A stretch of DNA of 64,000 nt from Doris montereyensis (GCA_037039925.1 JAXRKP010001874.1:21877-85876), one strand, 5' to 3'; shown: positions 50,292 to 63,906, numbered from the stretch's first letter. The notes: generated from the letters alone by a model not told the origin. A program made the numbers and translations.

Positions 50292-53200
50292 CTGAAACAA
50301 AGGAAAACTAGGGTCACTCAACATGACAACACTACTTCAAAATAACCAATGAAAACATTCTAGCTATCAACTATAAAAGAAAAGTTCCTACTTGGCCTAG
50401 AGGCCAAAATAGTCTGTGCTTATGCTGATTTCTGTAGCCATAGAAGGAACAGGCAATAAAGTTTATCCCATCATCAAAACAACAGTTTGTAGCAGGCTTT
50501 CTGTCCAGCCATAGCCTGTTTCCATCCACACCGAAGCAGTAAAAAAAAAGACAAAGTTCCTTCAAGGCCATTACGGCCCATAGAGCCGGAGTATATCCCG
50601 GTTTTTTTTGTAGCATGAAGGCGGAACAGGTGATAATAATCACCTCTGAACAGGCCGCTAGTCTCATGCTGGTTTTTAGTGTACCCATTTACACCGGGTG
50701 GAGTATTAAGTGTCTTTCTCAAAAAACACAATATCGGGGCTAGTTTTGCTAGGATTCAAACCTAGGGACCTAATACTTCCAAGTCCGGCAGCCTAACTAC
50801 TCAGCCATAGATGCCCACACACCTAAACAGAGGTAGGGAAAAATATCAGACCTAGCAAGAGTAGCATCTAAATGCATGATTATATATGGTCTCTTGCAAT
50901 TGTTTCCAATAAGACCATCGGTATCATCTAGTCATTAAGCTAAATTAAACACATAAATTTATACATTGATTTCTTGATTATTTACAAATGTTTCAAAAGG
51001 CAATCTTCATCAATGTTATCAGGACAGTCAATCTTTACTTTAGGTAGAATTAGAGAAAGGGTCATAGTTGAATCGCAAGAAACAAGAACCATTATTCATT
51101 GGAGTACTTGATGAGTATGCAAGAGTATTATACACTTAAAGAAAATTTTACAGAGAACAAATTTGTAGAAGTGAAATCAAGGGTAGCTAATGAAACGAAC
51201 ATGTGTAAATCTATTGATTCCACCCTTAACTTCCTTACAGTCTGAGGGGGTTCCGGATTGATGGTAATACGGGGGTGAATTTCTTTTTTAAAAAGAAAGT
51301 GAAGGGTTTGAGAAAAGCAGATTTTATGATGATTACCTCGTCTCTGTGATCTTGTGAAGCCGTATCAGGAACCTCTTCATCTCTAGGGGTCATTGCTCTT
51401 GCACTGCTGGCACCAGATCTTTTGGTTGGTGTTGGCCGATTAGCGTTGGAACCAGAGGGCCCTCTAAATTATTTGAACCTTTCGTACTATCAGACACAAA
51501 ATGAGGATTAGACAAATCTCCTATTCGTTCATAAACATGATGGCCATGACCGTAGCCACTGTCAGTTGAACTTGACACCTGCGACGATTGTTCTTGGTTG
51601 GGCGTCATTCCTAAATCTTCTAGGTGTCCACCATCAAAGTTGACAGAATAGGATCAAACGTATGACCGTGTTGTGAAGATGATCCGTAACGATGTCCAGG
51701 ATGGGGGGATTCCCTAGAAGAAGAGCGGTTATGAATATCACTTCTTGAGTCTGAGGAATCGGAACAATCTCGATTCACATTCCTAAGCGCTCTCGCTCTG
51801 TGATTATAAGCCCCGTCAATCTGAGAAGCTGAGCCGATGTGTGAGGATGAACTTCCAGAATGTGTGGTGTGGTTATCCCGTGGAATATTGCCACTTCCCT
51901 GACTCAGTCTATCTATGTCAGCATAGTCTCCAAAGGATAGCTTTTCTCGTGGGTTTGTTGGCAAGTCTGAAAATGGATTGTTCCCATGAAAACCACACGG
52001 TGAAGACCGAGATCGGCTCACGTTAAGAGGTGAACTAGACGTCGATGGCGGATTGATTAAATTGGAAAGGGCAGAGGCTCGCGGTGAGTCCATGGCTTGT
52101 GATGATGAGTCACTAGATCTACTGCTACCAGGACGAACATGAGAGGGCATGCTGTCCGGCTGTCTGCGATAAGGGAGGAACAGAAGGGTATGGTGGAGCG
52201 TGGCTTGTCCAGCACCTTGTGAAGCATGGCCTTTGGTCTAAAGATGATAGAAAATATAATCAAAAGTTGCTTTAAGAGAAAAAAAGTGGTGGATGCAGTT
52301 ACTTAACATGTTTAGCGGGAGGTTATGAAAATAATTCAAGTATTCAAGTTGGGTCAGCTGTATTTACTCCATTATATGATACTGCATGTGTGTAGATTTT
52401 TTTTAGAAGATAAATATTTCTTAAAATTATTAACTGAATAAAGTTTACCCAATATGCTCTAGATTATATCTATATCTAAAAGATTCTTGTTTGATAATGA
52501 TTTCAGGTGACGTTATAGTATTTAACATACACCTTACTTTAAATGACTTGTAGTCTTTTTATGAATAAAGCACAGAACCAATTCAAATTGAGCATTTTCA
52601 GAGTCAAATATTGAATGACTTGGCTTTAGCAAATTTTAGACATAATAATTGCATGGAGGCTTTCCTTTATTTTACTTATGAGAAGATGAAGCCATGCTAT
52701 GAAAAGCAAGATTTTATCAAAAGTCACAAATCTTTTACACATTCAAGACACAAATATTTCAGTATTTCTCACGTGCAAATTCAATTAGAAAAACAATAAT
52801 TAAGTGAAATACAAAATTTACTTTCATTACAGGTGACAAATCGGACACAAATCACTACTAGTGGAAGTCACTCAACATTCATGTCTGAATTATCCAGTCT
52901 TTTACCAACGAGAGCAAATGCTTCTATCAACATAAGTACAAAGAAGACTGGCTAAAATAATATTTTCATCACGGCCATTTCCCAGCATTCTCCTTTAAAG
53001 CAAGAAACAAAGCTGTTTGGATGCACACATACACAACTTGATTACTCACCATAAATCTCTGAGCACCAGGTTTTTCCTCTGTCAGATTATAAGAACTGCC
53101 ACCTCCATCCCTAGTCAGAGGATGATTTTGTGCATTCAAATCACTGGATAATGAAACTGGAGCATTAGTAACCACTGGTGTGCTCTGATCCAGAAAATTG

Positions 53201-56200
53201 TCTCTATGAAACACAGGAAGAGAAGGGGACGAACTTGAAGGGTGTGGTAACGACAAATTGCTACCTGATACGCTATTCACACTTGGCTTTGGGGCAATAG
53301 GAGGAGGACCAGACGTTCCTTTAGCGTGGGGCTGTGATGGACTTCCAGGACACTGTGTGGTAGAAAGCAATGAAGATACAGAGCCATTATGTACAGCACT
53401 TTGCCGTAAAGGTTCATTTTGAAGGGTGATGACCTGAAGCCATTTGAGGATTTGATTTTGCATGGAATTGAACCGACGTAGAAAAGTTATTTCCTGCTTG
53501 GGGAATCTGTAATAGTCAGAAGACCTCACATTCTTGCTGTTTGAACTGTGAGTCCGTGTATTTGAATGAGGCTTGGAGTCAGAGGCACTCTTCTGGTCTG
53601 CTGAGTAATGGTAGTTGCGAGGCTCTGACTTAGATGGCGATTGGGGACGGAAGCTGTGTGGCGATTTTGGCGCTGATGAAGATGTGATGTTAGATTGATG
53701 AGAATGATAAGATGACTGCACATGCTGGCTAATTTTTCGTTGATAAGCAGCAACAGCAGCATTTGCGGTGCCGTATGCTCCTCCACCATTGGCCTCAAGG
53801 TCACTACCGTAAAGCATAACCATCATCTTTTCGTCTGCGCCTATGAGAAGAATAAGGTAATGGCTGAGATCGGACAGAAAGAGTCTCTGTGTCTCCCTTT
53901 GCTCCCTTGTGACCACCCAAATGAAGTTCAATATCCACATCACTTCGATAACCTGTATCAGAATCATATTCCCTTGTCCTTCGCGAACGACGGCCTCGAT
54001 GCTGTGATAATAATTGGCGTTGGTAAAGATCATCATATGTATATGGCGTTGATGGTGATGCTGATGAACTGGGTTTGTCTTGCTCTGGTACAGAGAGGTC
54101 GGGGGACAGATCCAGAGTGGCGAGACATATCTGTTTTCCCTGATAAAAAGGATATAATATATGCGTTTAATAAAATGTTTAAAAGGCTTCAAATTCAGAC
54201 AAATTAGTAAACCTTTGCTTCATTTAACAATTAAGCAGCATACATAGGTGATTTTCCCCCTTTAAACTATAAAAAAAAAAAAAGATTATACAGCGATCTG
54301 AAACATTACAAAGCTTACTTTTATTTGGAACTTACTGTCATCTCTATAATTAGATAGAATTTTCCATTTCATTCCAATTTCTTCAATTTATATTACAACA
54401 TTTTTAATTAACTCATTGATGTAAAGCAGTGTTTTGTACGGTTTGCTTGTGTATGACAAACACCACCTTTCATGCTGTGACAAAGTTTCCTAATACATGG
54501 ACTGGCATATCAAGTGGTGAAGGTTGGGCTTGAATTTGACTGATGGAATTCATTATGTGCTCAATGTTTTAGAGGTCTCAGTGTTGCCAGTATGCATGCT
54601 GTACAAAGTCACTGTTTCAATTAACTTATAGTTCAAGCCCCACGGCCGGCTCAGGCAGGGTTTTTTCCACATTGTATGTACTCTTCTTTCCTCACATGAC
54701 TCAGGTGTGAACGAGAATCCAGCTATAGGTAGAGAAAGATCTTGTCAGAGCATCAGTATGAAAAGGCTAACGGGCTTGTGTACTGTATGCTCCCCTGAGA
54801 GTTGAGAAGAACTTTGAATGAAATGGCCTGTTGGGAGATAAATGATGCAGTCGGTGAGCCTGCACTTGATGGTGACTATAAATCCATCTTTATCTTTATC
54901 TCTATTATCAAAATAACAAAAGATGTCTAAATGGAAAAATATTTTCCCTTGATAGGTTGATTCAACACTGCAATCTTTGATAAAATGTTGAGCTCTTTGT
55001 TTGTGTATGTGCTATTAAACAAGTTTCTCTTCGTCACAAGGTTTTCAGAAGCATGTATGATGATACAACATTTTTAAAAATATAAGAATCAAACACAAGA
55101 GTAGTTGTAATTGAATTAGTGAATGTAAATATGCCCTGTGAATACCTCTTTTATTGTGTTCGACTTTGATTAGTGCTTTTGTCTCATTATCTATGTCCGG
55201 AACGGACAGTCTGTGTTGCATTCTGGCTTTGTCTTTCATTAGCTTCTCCTGTAAATGAAATGTAAAGTTAGTTAATTTCTATCCATGGATACACTTTTTC
55301 ACTACAATTATCAGATTTATTAAAGAGGAGAAGGCAAAACATAAATTGAAAAAAACAAAACAATGTCAAACAGGATTTTTGCTAATGTAATTTATCAGCA
55401 AATCATTTAAAAATGCATTGCCTTTTTAAGAGATATCTCAATTAAAGCCTTAAATTCTCTTTTGTAATCACTAACATGGGCAAAGAAGCCAATATTAACA
55501 AGACTTTTAAGAGAACATAAGCATACCAAATTTGTCTATCACCCAAAATTGCCCATTTAAATAACTAAAGTAACAACTTACGCTAATCTGGATGAAAATA
55601 ATAGCAAAATTCCTAGGCATAAAGAGTCTGTGTCTCTGATCTTATCTTGACATTTTTTTGTTCTGTTTTATTTGTTACTAATATAAATCAATGGTTTCCC
55701 TCCTTTTTAAAATTATAATAAAAAGAAAAGCCAAGCTTCCTTAAAACTTGAGTGAAGTATCATTCCACACCTTGTCATAACGATAAAGGCGGTGAGATTC
55801 TTGCAATGTTGGGGACGTAGGCTTTGTGATTCGGGCTTCACGGACTCGCACTTCTGAATGATCTGGAAGCTTTGAGTAATCAAATCCAAACTGGTAAATA
55901 GAACAAAGTATGTCATTTCATCCCTTTGAATCATAAAATATAAACCTATCTTACATGATTAACATTGGCTTAATCAATATCCAACGTTACATGTATTTGA
56001 TAAGAGCTGAATATTAAAAGTGATCATTCAGCATAGGAGACGCTGATTTCTTAAAAGTTGGGAAGTGTATATCAATTATAAGATGAAAAGCAAACCAATG
56101 CTTTATTTCCTCTTCATTGCAAAAGAAACTCAGTTTCATTCTGCTTTTTATGTAACATGTCAATCTGACTGAAAAGGTAAAATCATCATTTTTACAACTC

Positions 56201-59200
56201 TCAATTTTCTGGTCAACTAAAACCACTGCCATATGGGAAACATAAATTTGGATGGAATTATATATGTCTTCACTTCTTGGTGTATGTTTCCTATGTCACA
56301 TTTAAAAAGTTTATTTGAACAAGTGTTAGTCTATAAAGGATACAACATACAGTTAAATAACAAATATCTCCATTTTGGGTGTGATTGATGTTATTAACAG
56401 GGGTCTTTTTTGTCTTTTTTCTCCATATTTTTCTTTTTCAACCACTCTATTTATTAAGATACTAATTTATAGTTTGTTTTCTGGTCTCTTTTACTGTTTT
56501 GCTTATCAGTGCAAGATAAAAAAAATACCTCATCTACATTTCCAGATTCCCTTGAATTATGATCATGGTTATCAGAAGATGCTGCAGCTCCGCCATGACT
56601 GTTGCAATCAGAGGAACTTATCATCTGTCGCATTAAAGGTTACGGGCATGGCGAACTTTTTCACGCATTTCCTTAGGATAAGGGGTTGGGCAGCGAACAA
56701 GTGTACCCTGTTTGAGACATTAGTGTCAGAGTTAGTATAGGTTATTGTTCCTTGAAAAGACTGTGGTAAAGAAATTCTAGTATTAACAATAAAGATCAAC
56801 TTTGTCAAGTCTTAACTAGGTTAAACATAGATTGTTATAATGATAATAAACATAAAATGTAAGATTAAGCATGCAAAGAGTATACATGTAAAGAAATGAA
56901 TCATGATACTTTTCTTTCTCCACATTGCTTTCCACTGATAATGTAGGTCACACACTTCTTTACATTTCTTGTATTACACTTGAAGACAAATTAATGACAG
57001 ATAAATATCTAAAAGATTGTCTTCGAGGGAAAAGACGGTCATTTTTCTTCACACATTTTCTTTTAGTAGACATTAAGGAAGAGAAAGAAACAGTGGATAC
57101 AAACCAAAGGACAAAAATGAAGAGTAATCAATTATCTTTATGAAAAAAGAGTCTGAGTCATCATTTTAAATGAAAAATAGCCAATAAAGATAAACCAGTA
57201 CCTCCTCATCAGAGTTATCCATGAAGTCAAAGTGGATTTGCTGCCTCCTAAGCCTTTCTTCATCCCACATGGATTCATGGAAACTTGTTGTATCCTCCAT
57301 GGTCTCGCTCATCTGATATCATGACAAAATGGCCCAGTTAGAAAGTTTTGTTCTTAGTGTTTGTGATTTCACATGAATTATTGTCCGTTTTTGTGAACAT
57401 ACAGGCTATACATGTTGTTTGTTTATATGTCTTCATGTTAAACAAACTGTCCAAAACTCATAACACAAAGCTACAGATATTTCTGAACAAAATGAGGGGT
57501 AATAAGACATCCTTGTTGCACTCAGTCAAAAGTTATTTGAAATTTTAAAATACAAGGTGTTAACAAATTCTACAAGGGGAGAATATCAAATGGTTGAGAG
57601 TTAAGTTGTTTTTTTTTATTAAAAGGATGGTGGGGGGGGGGCTGTTTTTGTCTCCATTACCTTTAAAAGATTTTTCTTCTCTGGTTACGTGAACTTTATT
57701 AAATATGAACCAGGATCAACAAAAGTGAACAAAACCTATTTCAAAATAAATGCCAACATCATTTCCATTTGTAGAGAGAAAAATGAGCTTTGAAATGATG
57801 TAAATTTACCATTGGCTTGTAATTCTCCTTGAGGTAACAGGTAACATGTGAGGATCTTTCTACCTGTATCTTCTTCATATTCGGACTGGAGGGGAATCAG
57901 TGGTCGGGTCTGGGGGAAAATAAAATAAAGGAAAGTAATTTTCCTCTAAATGTCATTCAATTAATCTTAAAAATACTATATAATGTAGAGTAAGCTATAA
58001 TCAGATGAGATTAAAGGTCTTCATGAGGAAAACATAGAATTTATGAATTGCAAGAAATCTGCAAAAAAATATTCTAACAGATTGTTCTTATAGCTATGGT
58101 TTATTCAAATAGTTCAACAACTAACAAAAAACTGTTTTTTTTCATCTTTCCTATTTAATTTCCCACCCCACTAATCAAAAACTTTTTTTTTTTCTTCTTC
58201 AGCGTTTTTGAGGAGGTGAGGGCAAGCGCATTACATTTTTACACGCAATGTTGAAGATTAAGAGGCAGGCATACCTGGTTTTCTGTCAGCCAAAGAGCTT
58301 GCAGCTCTTCAGTTTAACAATTGTAAAGGGAAGATAGTGAAGTAAGTTGTCACTAAGGTTGAGGACTCGTAGTCTTGGAATTCACCGATTTCATCTGGGA
58401 TGTAAGTCAACTTGTTACTTCTCAGGGACAGAACTGTGATGCCACTGCAGCTTCCCAACTATGATGAGACAACAGAAATAATAATATGAGGAAACATTCA
58501 TTAAAAATGTAAGGAAACATTCATTAAAAATATAAGGAAACATTCATTAAAAATATAAGGAAACATTCATTAAATTTGAACCAAATTTCAGTCAAGGATC
58601 AGTCATGACATAGGGAAAGAAAAAGATTTGAGAACTTAACTTAAATCTGTGTATCAATTTAATAAAAGTAAATCAATATGTTTTCAATAACAGCTCATTT
58701 TAATAACAAAAAAAGTAAACAATTGATTCGATAAAACTTGAAAGATATACATGTAGGCCTACATTGGATAGAGGAAAAGAAAAAAGAATACAAAACACAC
58801 TTTTTGATCATAATTCAAATTCTTGTTTTCTTGCAGTAAAATATTGAATAAGTAAATACACTTTATACATACAAGATGTAGAAATCGAATGAAACCTTAC
58901 CTCTGCAGGATAAACTGAAGCATATTTTCATCAGCATAGAAGGTACGGATGTTTCTAAGAAGCCCAATGCTGGCAGGTAAATCTTCTAGATCATTAGTGC
59001 TTACATTCAACTCTGATAATGATGCCAATCTTTGAAGAAATAAAATGAATAACGTGCTAAATCTATATTCCAATGAAAACATAACAAAAAAAAACAACAA
59101 TACTAATCCTAATGAAATTACATTAATGTATTGATTGGAATTTACCCCTCTAACACATGTAGTGATCTCATGGTGAAATAACAGGATATAGCAAGATGAC

Positions 59201-62019
59201 ACACAGAAATAAAAGAATTAAAGGAAAGAAGACGAATGTGTTAACATCAATTACAAACCTCCCACAGTTGGAAACACTAAATAATATTGAGAAAGTGGAT
59301 GCCAATTGCAAGCATGTTTTGTTTTATTGCCGTTTTCTTTTAGATTGTCATATACACATTATGTTAAGAATCATGTGAAAAAAAGGAAGTTGATTAACTA
59401 TACAAAATATAAACTATCAACATACCCTCCTAGAGTTTTTGGCAGGGATGTCAGTTGATTGTCATCAACTTTTAAAGTTGTCAAGTTGTTGAGATTTCCT
59501 GGAGACATAAAATATAACAACAATCTATTTATTGCTGGAGTCACAACAATGTCTTTCTGTTGTGGTAACGATTGTAGTTTAAATTACAAGCAAAGCTATT
59601 ACCAGGAGCATAAGATGCAATGTGACAGAAACTGATCTATATTTATAAAAAAATTAATCCCTTTAATAAATGGCTGACACTTATACGATAATGACATACA
59701 ATAAAACAAGATGCGATGGGACTCCATATGGAATAAGATAAAGACATGTAATTCGAATACATTGATTTAGAATGAAACATGAGATGTCATGCAATGCATC
59801 ATGCAAAAATGGAGATTGGGGCATAATATTGCACACCACAGAATGAGAAAGTTTAACAAACTTTTCAAAATATTTCCAACAAGGCTAAGAAACATAAGAT
59901 AATATTGGTTTAACAATTGATATCCAAAAACATAAACTGAAACAGTCAAGACTTAAAATACAAAACTCTCCCTTCTTACCAATGGAATCTGGTAATGACA
60001 AGAGGTTGTTACTGGTCAGATGAAGGTCTGCCAGAGACACACATCCATCCAATTCCTCGGGTAGTTCTTGCAACTGGTTTTTGCTTGCGTCAAGAAACAT
60101 AAGTTGTTTGAGCTTTCCAATAGACTGCAGACAATAAAATTTGATAGCTTATTTCAAAATTACCTTATAATGTGAACACAAATGAATTCAATTCAATTCA
60201 AAATCATCTTTATTGATCCTTTAAAAAGGAATTTATACTTGTGTTATCACAATTTCCGTTTAAAAATAAAAGAATATATCAATGCATTTAAATTAAAAAC
60301 AAATTTAACTTAGGTTAATCATTAAATGTATAGATTTTAGGAGAAATATACAAAAATGCATGCAAATGCAAATCAAATTATATACACATACACATATTTT
60401 TTGTATTTATATCCTGAATCATAAATAGGTATAATATTTACGTGAAACAAAGTAATGAAGTCACAAAGGCAATACATTGAAGACTAGACTACTGACAACA
60501 GTAAATGCGTAGCATCAATACTTACATGTGTTATGTTTGTAATCTGATTATGGTCGCACCACAGTTCTAGCAAATTAGTCAAACCACCAATCACATCACT
60601 CTGGTAGGACAGAAAATACATTAACGAGATTGATATGTTGTGATGGCAAAAATGGTGATGGAAGTGAAACAAACCCTACCTACCTTGGATGGTGATCTCA
60701 GTGTCAGAAATATAAAAAAAAGAATAAAATATAAAAACTGCTACAGTAGTGAAAGAAATTTTAAACAACATTAGATTATCAACCAAATAGCATTTTCAGG
60801 GAATAGAATATGAAATAAAACAAATCATAATCACCCCCAAATCCAAAAACATTTACAACAGAAGTAAATGATAAAACAAACAAGTGATGACACAAGTTTG
60901 TAACAGAACTTAGCAAATTAATGTTTCTCCTTTTGAGTTTGATAACTATGACCAACTGCAGGCAAAATTCGCAGGTCACTTACCAGTTCTGTGAATTCAT
61001 TGTTTCCAATATTCTAGACGCTCTAACTCGACTAAACGACTGAATGATCTTGGAAGGGTTTTCAAATGATTTTTCTCATTTCCAAGATTTTCAGTTTGAC
61101 CATCCTGGAATTCGTGGAGTAAAAAAACAACAAAAAAGATATTAAAACAAATTAATGTACGCCATTATTGTGATAGAAAACCTGTCTCAAGGCAACAACC
61201 ACAACAGAATTAAAAAAAACCAATAGTTAAATTCAAAATATTTTCCTTCACAGGGATGTGCTTGCATGAGAAATCACATCAAATCACTGACTTGTCACCT
61301 GTTGGAACAAAGTCAGTCCATCAAGCTTCAAAATAACTGCAGTTTATGTAAATAATCAAACACCTTTTCTCCATCAAGATCTTAGAAATGTGAACATTCT
61401 ACTCTCTAATTGACATTCTAGTCAATACAGTATTTTTCATATCATTGTATAGTCACTCTTGTTATACTTTTTGTCTGCAATATGTCTGTTATTTTCTTAG
61501 TGATAATAACATCACACGTGAATGAATGAAAAATAGATTGAAAGACATACTGATGTTTTTACAAGTAGATGTAATATATTTATGTAATCATATGTTATCA
61601 TTACAGAATAATATAACATGTTAATGCATGAGAATGTGCATGTATGCTTGGTGGGTGTGTAAGTATGTATGTGTAAGTATGTATGTGTGAGTATGTATGT
61701 GTGTGAGTAAATGTGTGTGAGTATGTATGTGTTATTGTGGGAGTCAGTGTGTATGTATATGCGTGCATGCTTTTTGTACAACGATGTATGCTTTCTGAAC
61801 TGTATGTGTTACTGTATGATTGTGATAACAATGCACTTTGAAATAACCATGTTATGTTAAAAGCCTAAATTTCTTTACAAGCACTAATTCATTAAAATAA
61901 TAAATAATGTGTATTATATAAATCTTTACCTGCCAAAGCTCCCGGGTAGGTAATCCAGGAACGTGTCATTGAGGTACAAATGTGTCAAATTCGGCAGTTG
62001 TGTGAAACCTTCTGGCAGT
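48935..62019 (-). CDS. LAP-family LRR and PDZ scaffold protein (Erbin/LRRC7-like), 3' 17 exons
   Basis: LAP proteins (Scribble, Erbin, Densin/LRRC7, Lano) are membrane-associated scaffolds of the basolateral and junctional cortex. Exons on the - strand: 62019-61930, 61104-60984, 60600-60526, 60124-59980, 59498-59426, 59029-58901, 58458-58275, 57909-57810, 57312-57202, 56707-56529, 55890-55771, 55248-55146, 54139-53050, 52237-51337, 50291-50199, 49938-49864 and 49131 to about 48935. The first seven encode leucine-rich repeats, the next few the LAP-specific region, then a long Ser/Pro-rich middle and one PDZ domain. A single C-terminal PDZ points to Erbin/LRRC7 rather than Scribble. The 5' end is beyond 64000. 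About 12 small indels break the frame while motifs stay intact. Confidence 0.9.
50537..50820 (-). repeat. SINE-A copy, reverse strand
   Basis: The reverse complement shows a B box region (ggtttgaatcctagc), aatgggtacactaaaaacca, aggtgattattatcacctgt and the tail ggccgtaatggccttgaagg. It lies upstream of the first PDZ exon, in an intron. Confidence 0.85.
51337..54139 (-). CDS. LAP gene: two long exons of the low-complexity middle
   Basis: Exons 54139-53050 (1090 bp) and 52237-51337 (901 bp) encode Ser/Pro/His/Asn-rich, probably disordered sequence with [45 protein letters not shown] and [27 protein letters not shown] is a possible SH3-binding site. Frame changes near 54090, 53815, 51640 and 51465 break the reading. 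No family domain is recognisable. Confidence 0.8.
54575..54905 (+). repeat. SINE-C copy
   Basis: Contains a ttcaagccccacgg head, ggtgtgaacgagaatccagc, tataggtagagaaagatctt, ggcctgttgggagataaatg and a tail of ttatctttatc units. Parts recur at 2255, 4610 and about 31490-31530. Confidence 0.65.
56529..57909 (-). CDS. LAP gene: region after the repeats
   Basis: Exon 57909-57810 encodes [20 protein letters not shown] then [13 protein letters not shown]. Exon 57312-57202 gives [18 protein letters not shown], and exon 56707-56529 gives [25 protein letters not shown] and the RxPTPYPxE block are hallmarks of Erbin/LRRC7-type LAP proteins. One indel is likely in each of the last two exons. Confidence 0.85.
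58275..62019 (-). CDS. LAP gene: leucine-rich repeat exons
   Basis: Seven exons give [72 protein letters not shown] with [59 protein letters not shown] and [16 protein letters not shown], then [20 protein letters not shown]. These match the 23-residue LAP repeat (L..L.L..N.L..LP..IG). Indels lie in exons 61104-60984 (two), 59029-58901 (one) and 58458-58275 (two); correcting them makes all exon phases agree. Confidence 0.92.
58487..58577. repeat. Tandem repeat, 23-bp unit, four copies
   Basis: Unit aaggaaacattcattaaaaa plus tat, just upstream (in gene orientation) of LAP exon 58458-58275. Confidence 0.9.
59146..59225 (+). repeat. Interspersed repeat family E, copy 2
   Basis: ggaatttacccctctaacac, agtgatctcatggtgaaata and atagcaagatga match copy 3 at 62088 in order and spacing. 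Confidence 0.6.
61620..61790. repeat. GT/GTAT microsatellite
   Basis: Irregular gtatgtatgtgtgagtatgt array over about 170 bp in a LAP intron. The His/Thr-rich frames on the opposite strand are artefacts. Confidence 0.9.
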
Positions 62020-62087
62020 CTGGAAAGGAAAGGATATAGAGAGAGAGAGAGAGGCGTTCAGAGAGGGGAAATTTGATTTGATTTCAT

Positions 62088-62190
62088 TCATTGAAATTTA
62101 CCCTGTCCACCAATTGCAGTGATATCAGGGTGAATTAGAGGAATAGCAAGATGAAAGATTGGTGACAGAGAGAAAGGAAAGATTTAATAT
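62088..62190 (+). repeat. Interspersed repeat family E, copy 3
   Basis: gaaatttaccctgtccacca, cagtgatatcagggtgaatt and atagcaagatgaaag, ending gagaaaggaaag. Same order as copies at 11150 and 59146. Confidence 0.6.
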
Positions 62191-62479
62191 AAATAGAACT
62201 CTACGTACGTTCCCAGAAAGTTTCGGCCCGTTATTCAATCGGCTGCTAATTTCCTTTGTTACCTGTCCTTTTTCTCAGAGGAAGTAAGAAGTGCGAGACA
62301 TTTTAAAACCAAATTATAAATGAAAGTTTTTTTTTTTTTAATGTACATTCATGGTTTCCTTGTTTGTTGTTGCCTTTTCTCCTCGTTTTTAATGTCTTCG
62401 TGTTGTTCAGCTCCTCCCTGGAATAACGGCGGATCAATAAGCCAATGACTTAAGATAGCGTTTAATTTCAGTGTCCTGC

Positions 62480-62640
62480 TACATGGGGTGGTTGGCGGGG
62501 GCTACCAGTAGGTCCTACTTCTTTCCTTTCACTTTCACTCTTGAGCTTAGCCTTCCATCTTGCTGATTTCTCTTAATTCTCCATGATATTACCGCAATAT
62601 GATGGACAGGGTAGTCTGCAATGAAACAAAGCTCCGTTGC
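62480..62640 (+). repeat. Interspersed repeat family D, copy 2
   Basis: gtggttggcgggggctacca, gtaggtcctacttctttcct and gatggacagggtagtctgca align with 3905-4055. Confidence 0.65.
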
Positions 62641-63379
62641 TAACTTAGGGTTATGTTATGTTATGTTTCTATTCAGGCTGTCTCATGCAACATGTGGAGT
62701 TATTAGTTATCATTTCTGAAGGTCATAAATAATGACATTATGTAAGTCATGCACTTTCAGTGACTTTGTCAGTTTCTCTTTCCCTCTAAGAACTTTTTTA
62801 CAATTAATGCCGTCTGCAAGGGCACCGAAAGGTGAGGTACCTGTCATTCCAATTTCTTTCTTACATTTTCATGTACTTTTCGACATAAGCATCCCCCCCA
62901 CCCTCTTTATTAAGCTTCTATGTCTTCTGAAAAACAAGTATCCACGAGGTGAAGATTGATGCCAAAAAGTTTTGTTTTCGTCACACTGCATTGGAAAATA
63001 AAAGAAATTTGCCCCATCTGTTACCCGTAAATCATAATAAAACATAATAAATCATAATAAATCATAATAGATCCTTTATATCCTTTAGTGTGGTAGCTCC
63101 TGTCTCATGAAATAGCATCAGTTTTAAAACCAGATCAAGCCCATTTTTAAATTATTCAAAAGAAGTCTAAAAACGAATTATTCACTGTTGTATTTTAAAA
63201 CTTCTATACATAATATGTTTATGATCTTATGTACACATGAATTGTTTTTAGGGTGTGATGTATATTTGTAATGATTTAATCCTATAATTTAAATGTTGTC
63301 ACAAGCTTCATGATTTGTAATCCATCTATTTTGTGAAGCGCTTCTAAGCACCATTTGGTGATAGTTAACGCTATATAAA

Positions 63380-63414
63380 TACTCATTATTATTATTATAT
63401 TATCATTATTTATC

Positions 63415-63496
<82 letters not shown>

Positions 63497-63497
63497 C

Positions 63498-63530
<33 letters not shown>

Positions 63531-63531
63531 T

Positions 63532-63580
<49 letters not shown>

Positions 63581-63581
63581 G

Positions 63582-63620
<39 letters not shown>

Positions 63621-63647
63621 CTATTATTATTATTATTATTATTATTC

Positions 63648-63688
<41 letters not shown>

Positions 63689-63875
63689 CATTCTTCTTCT
63701 TCTTCTTCTTCTTCTTCTTCTTCTTCTTCTTCTTCTTCTTCTTCTTCTTCTTCTTCTTCTTCTTCTTCTTCTTCTTCTTCTTCTTCTTCTTCTTCTTCTT
63801 CTTCTTCTTCTTCTTCTTCTTCTTCTTCTTCTTCTTCTTCTTCTTCTTCTTCTTCTTCTTCTTCTTCTTCTTCTT

Positions 63876-63906
<31 letters not shown>

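Noticed and set aside
53722..54207. 161-codon + strand frame
   Set aside because: Antisense shadow of the long LAP exon, which has family-consistent content and splice sites on the - strand.
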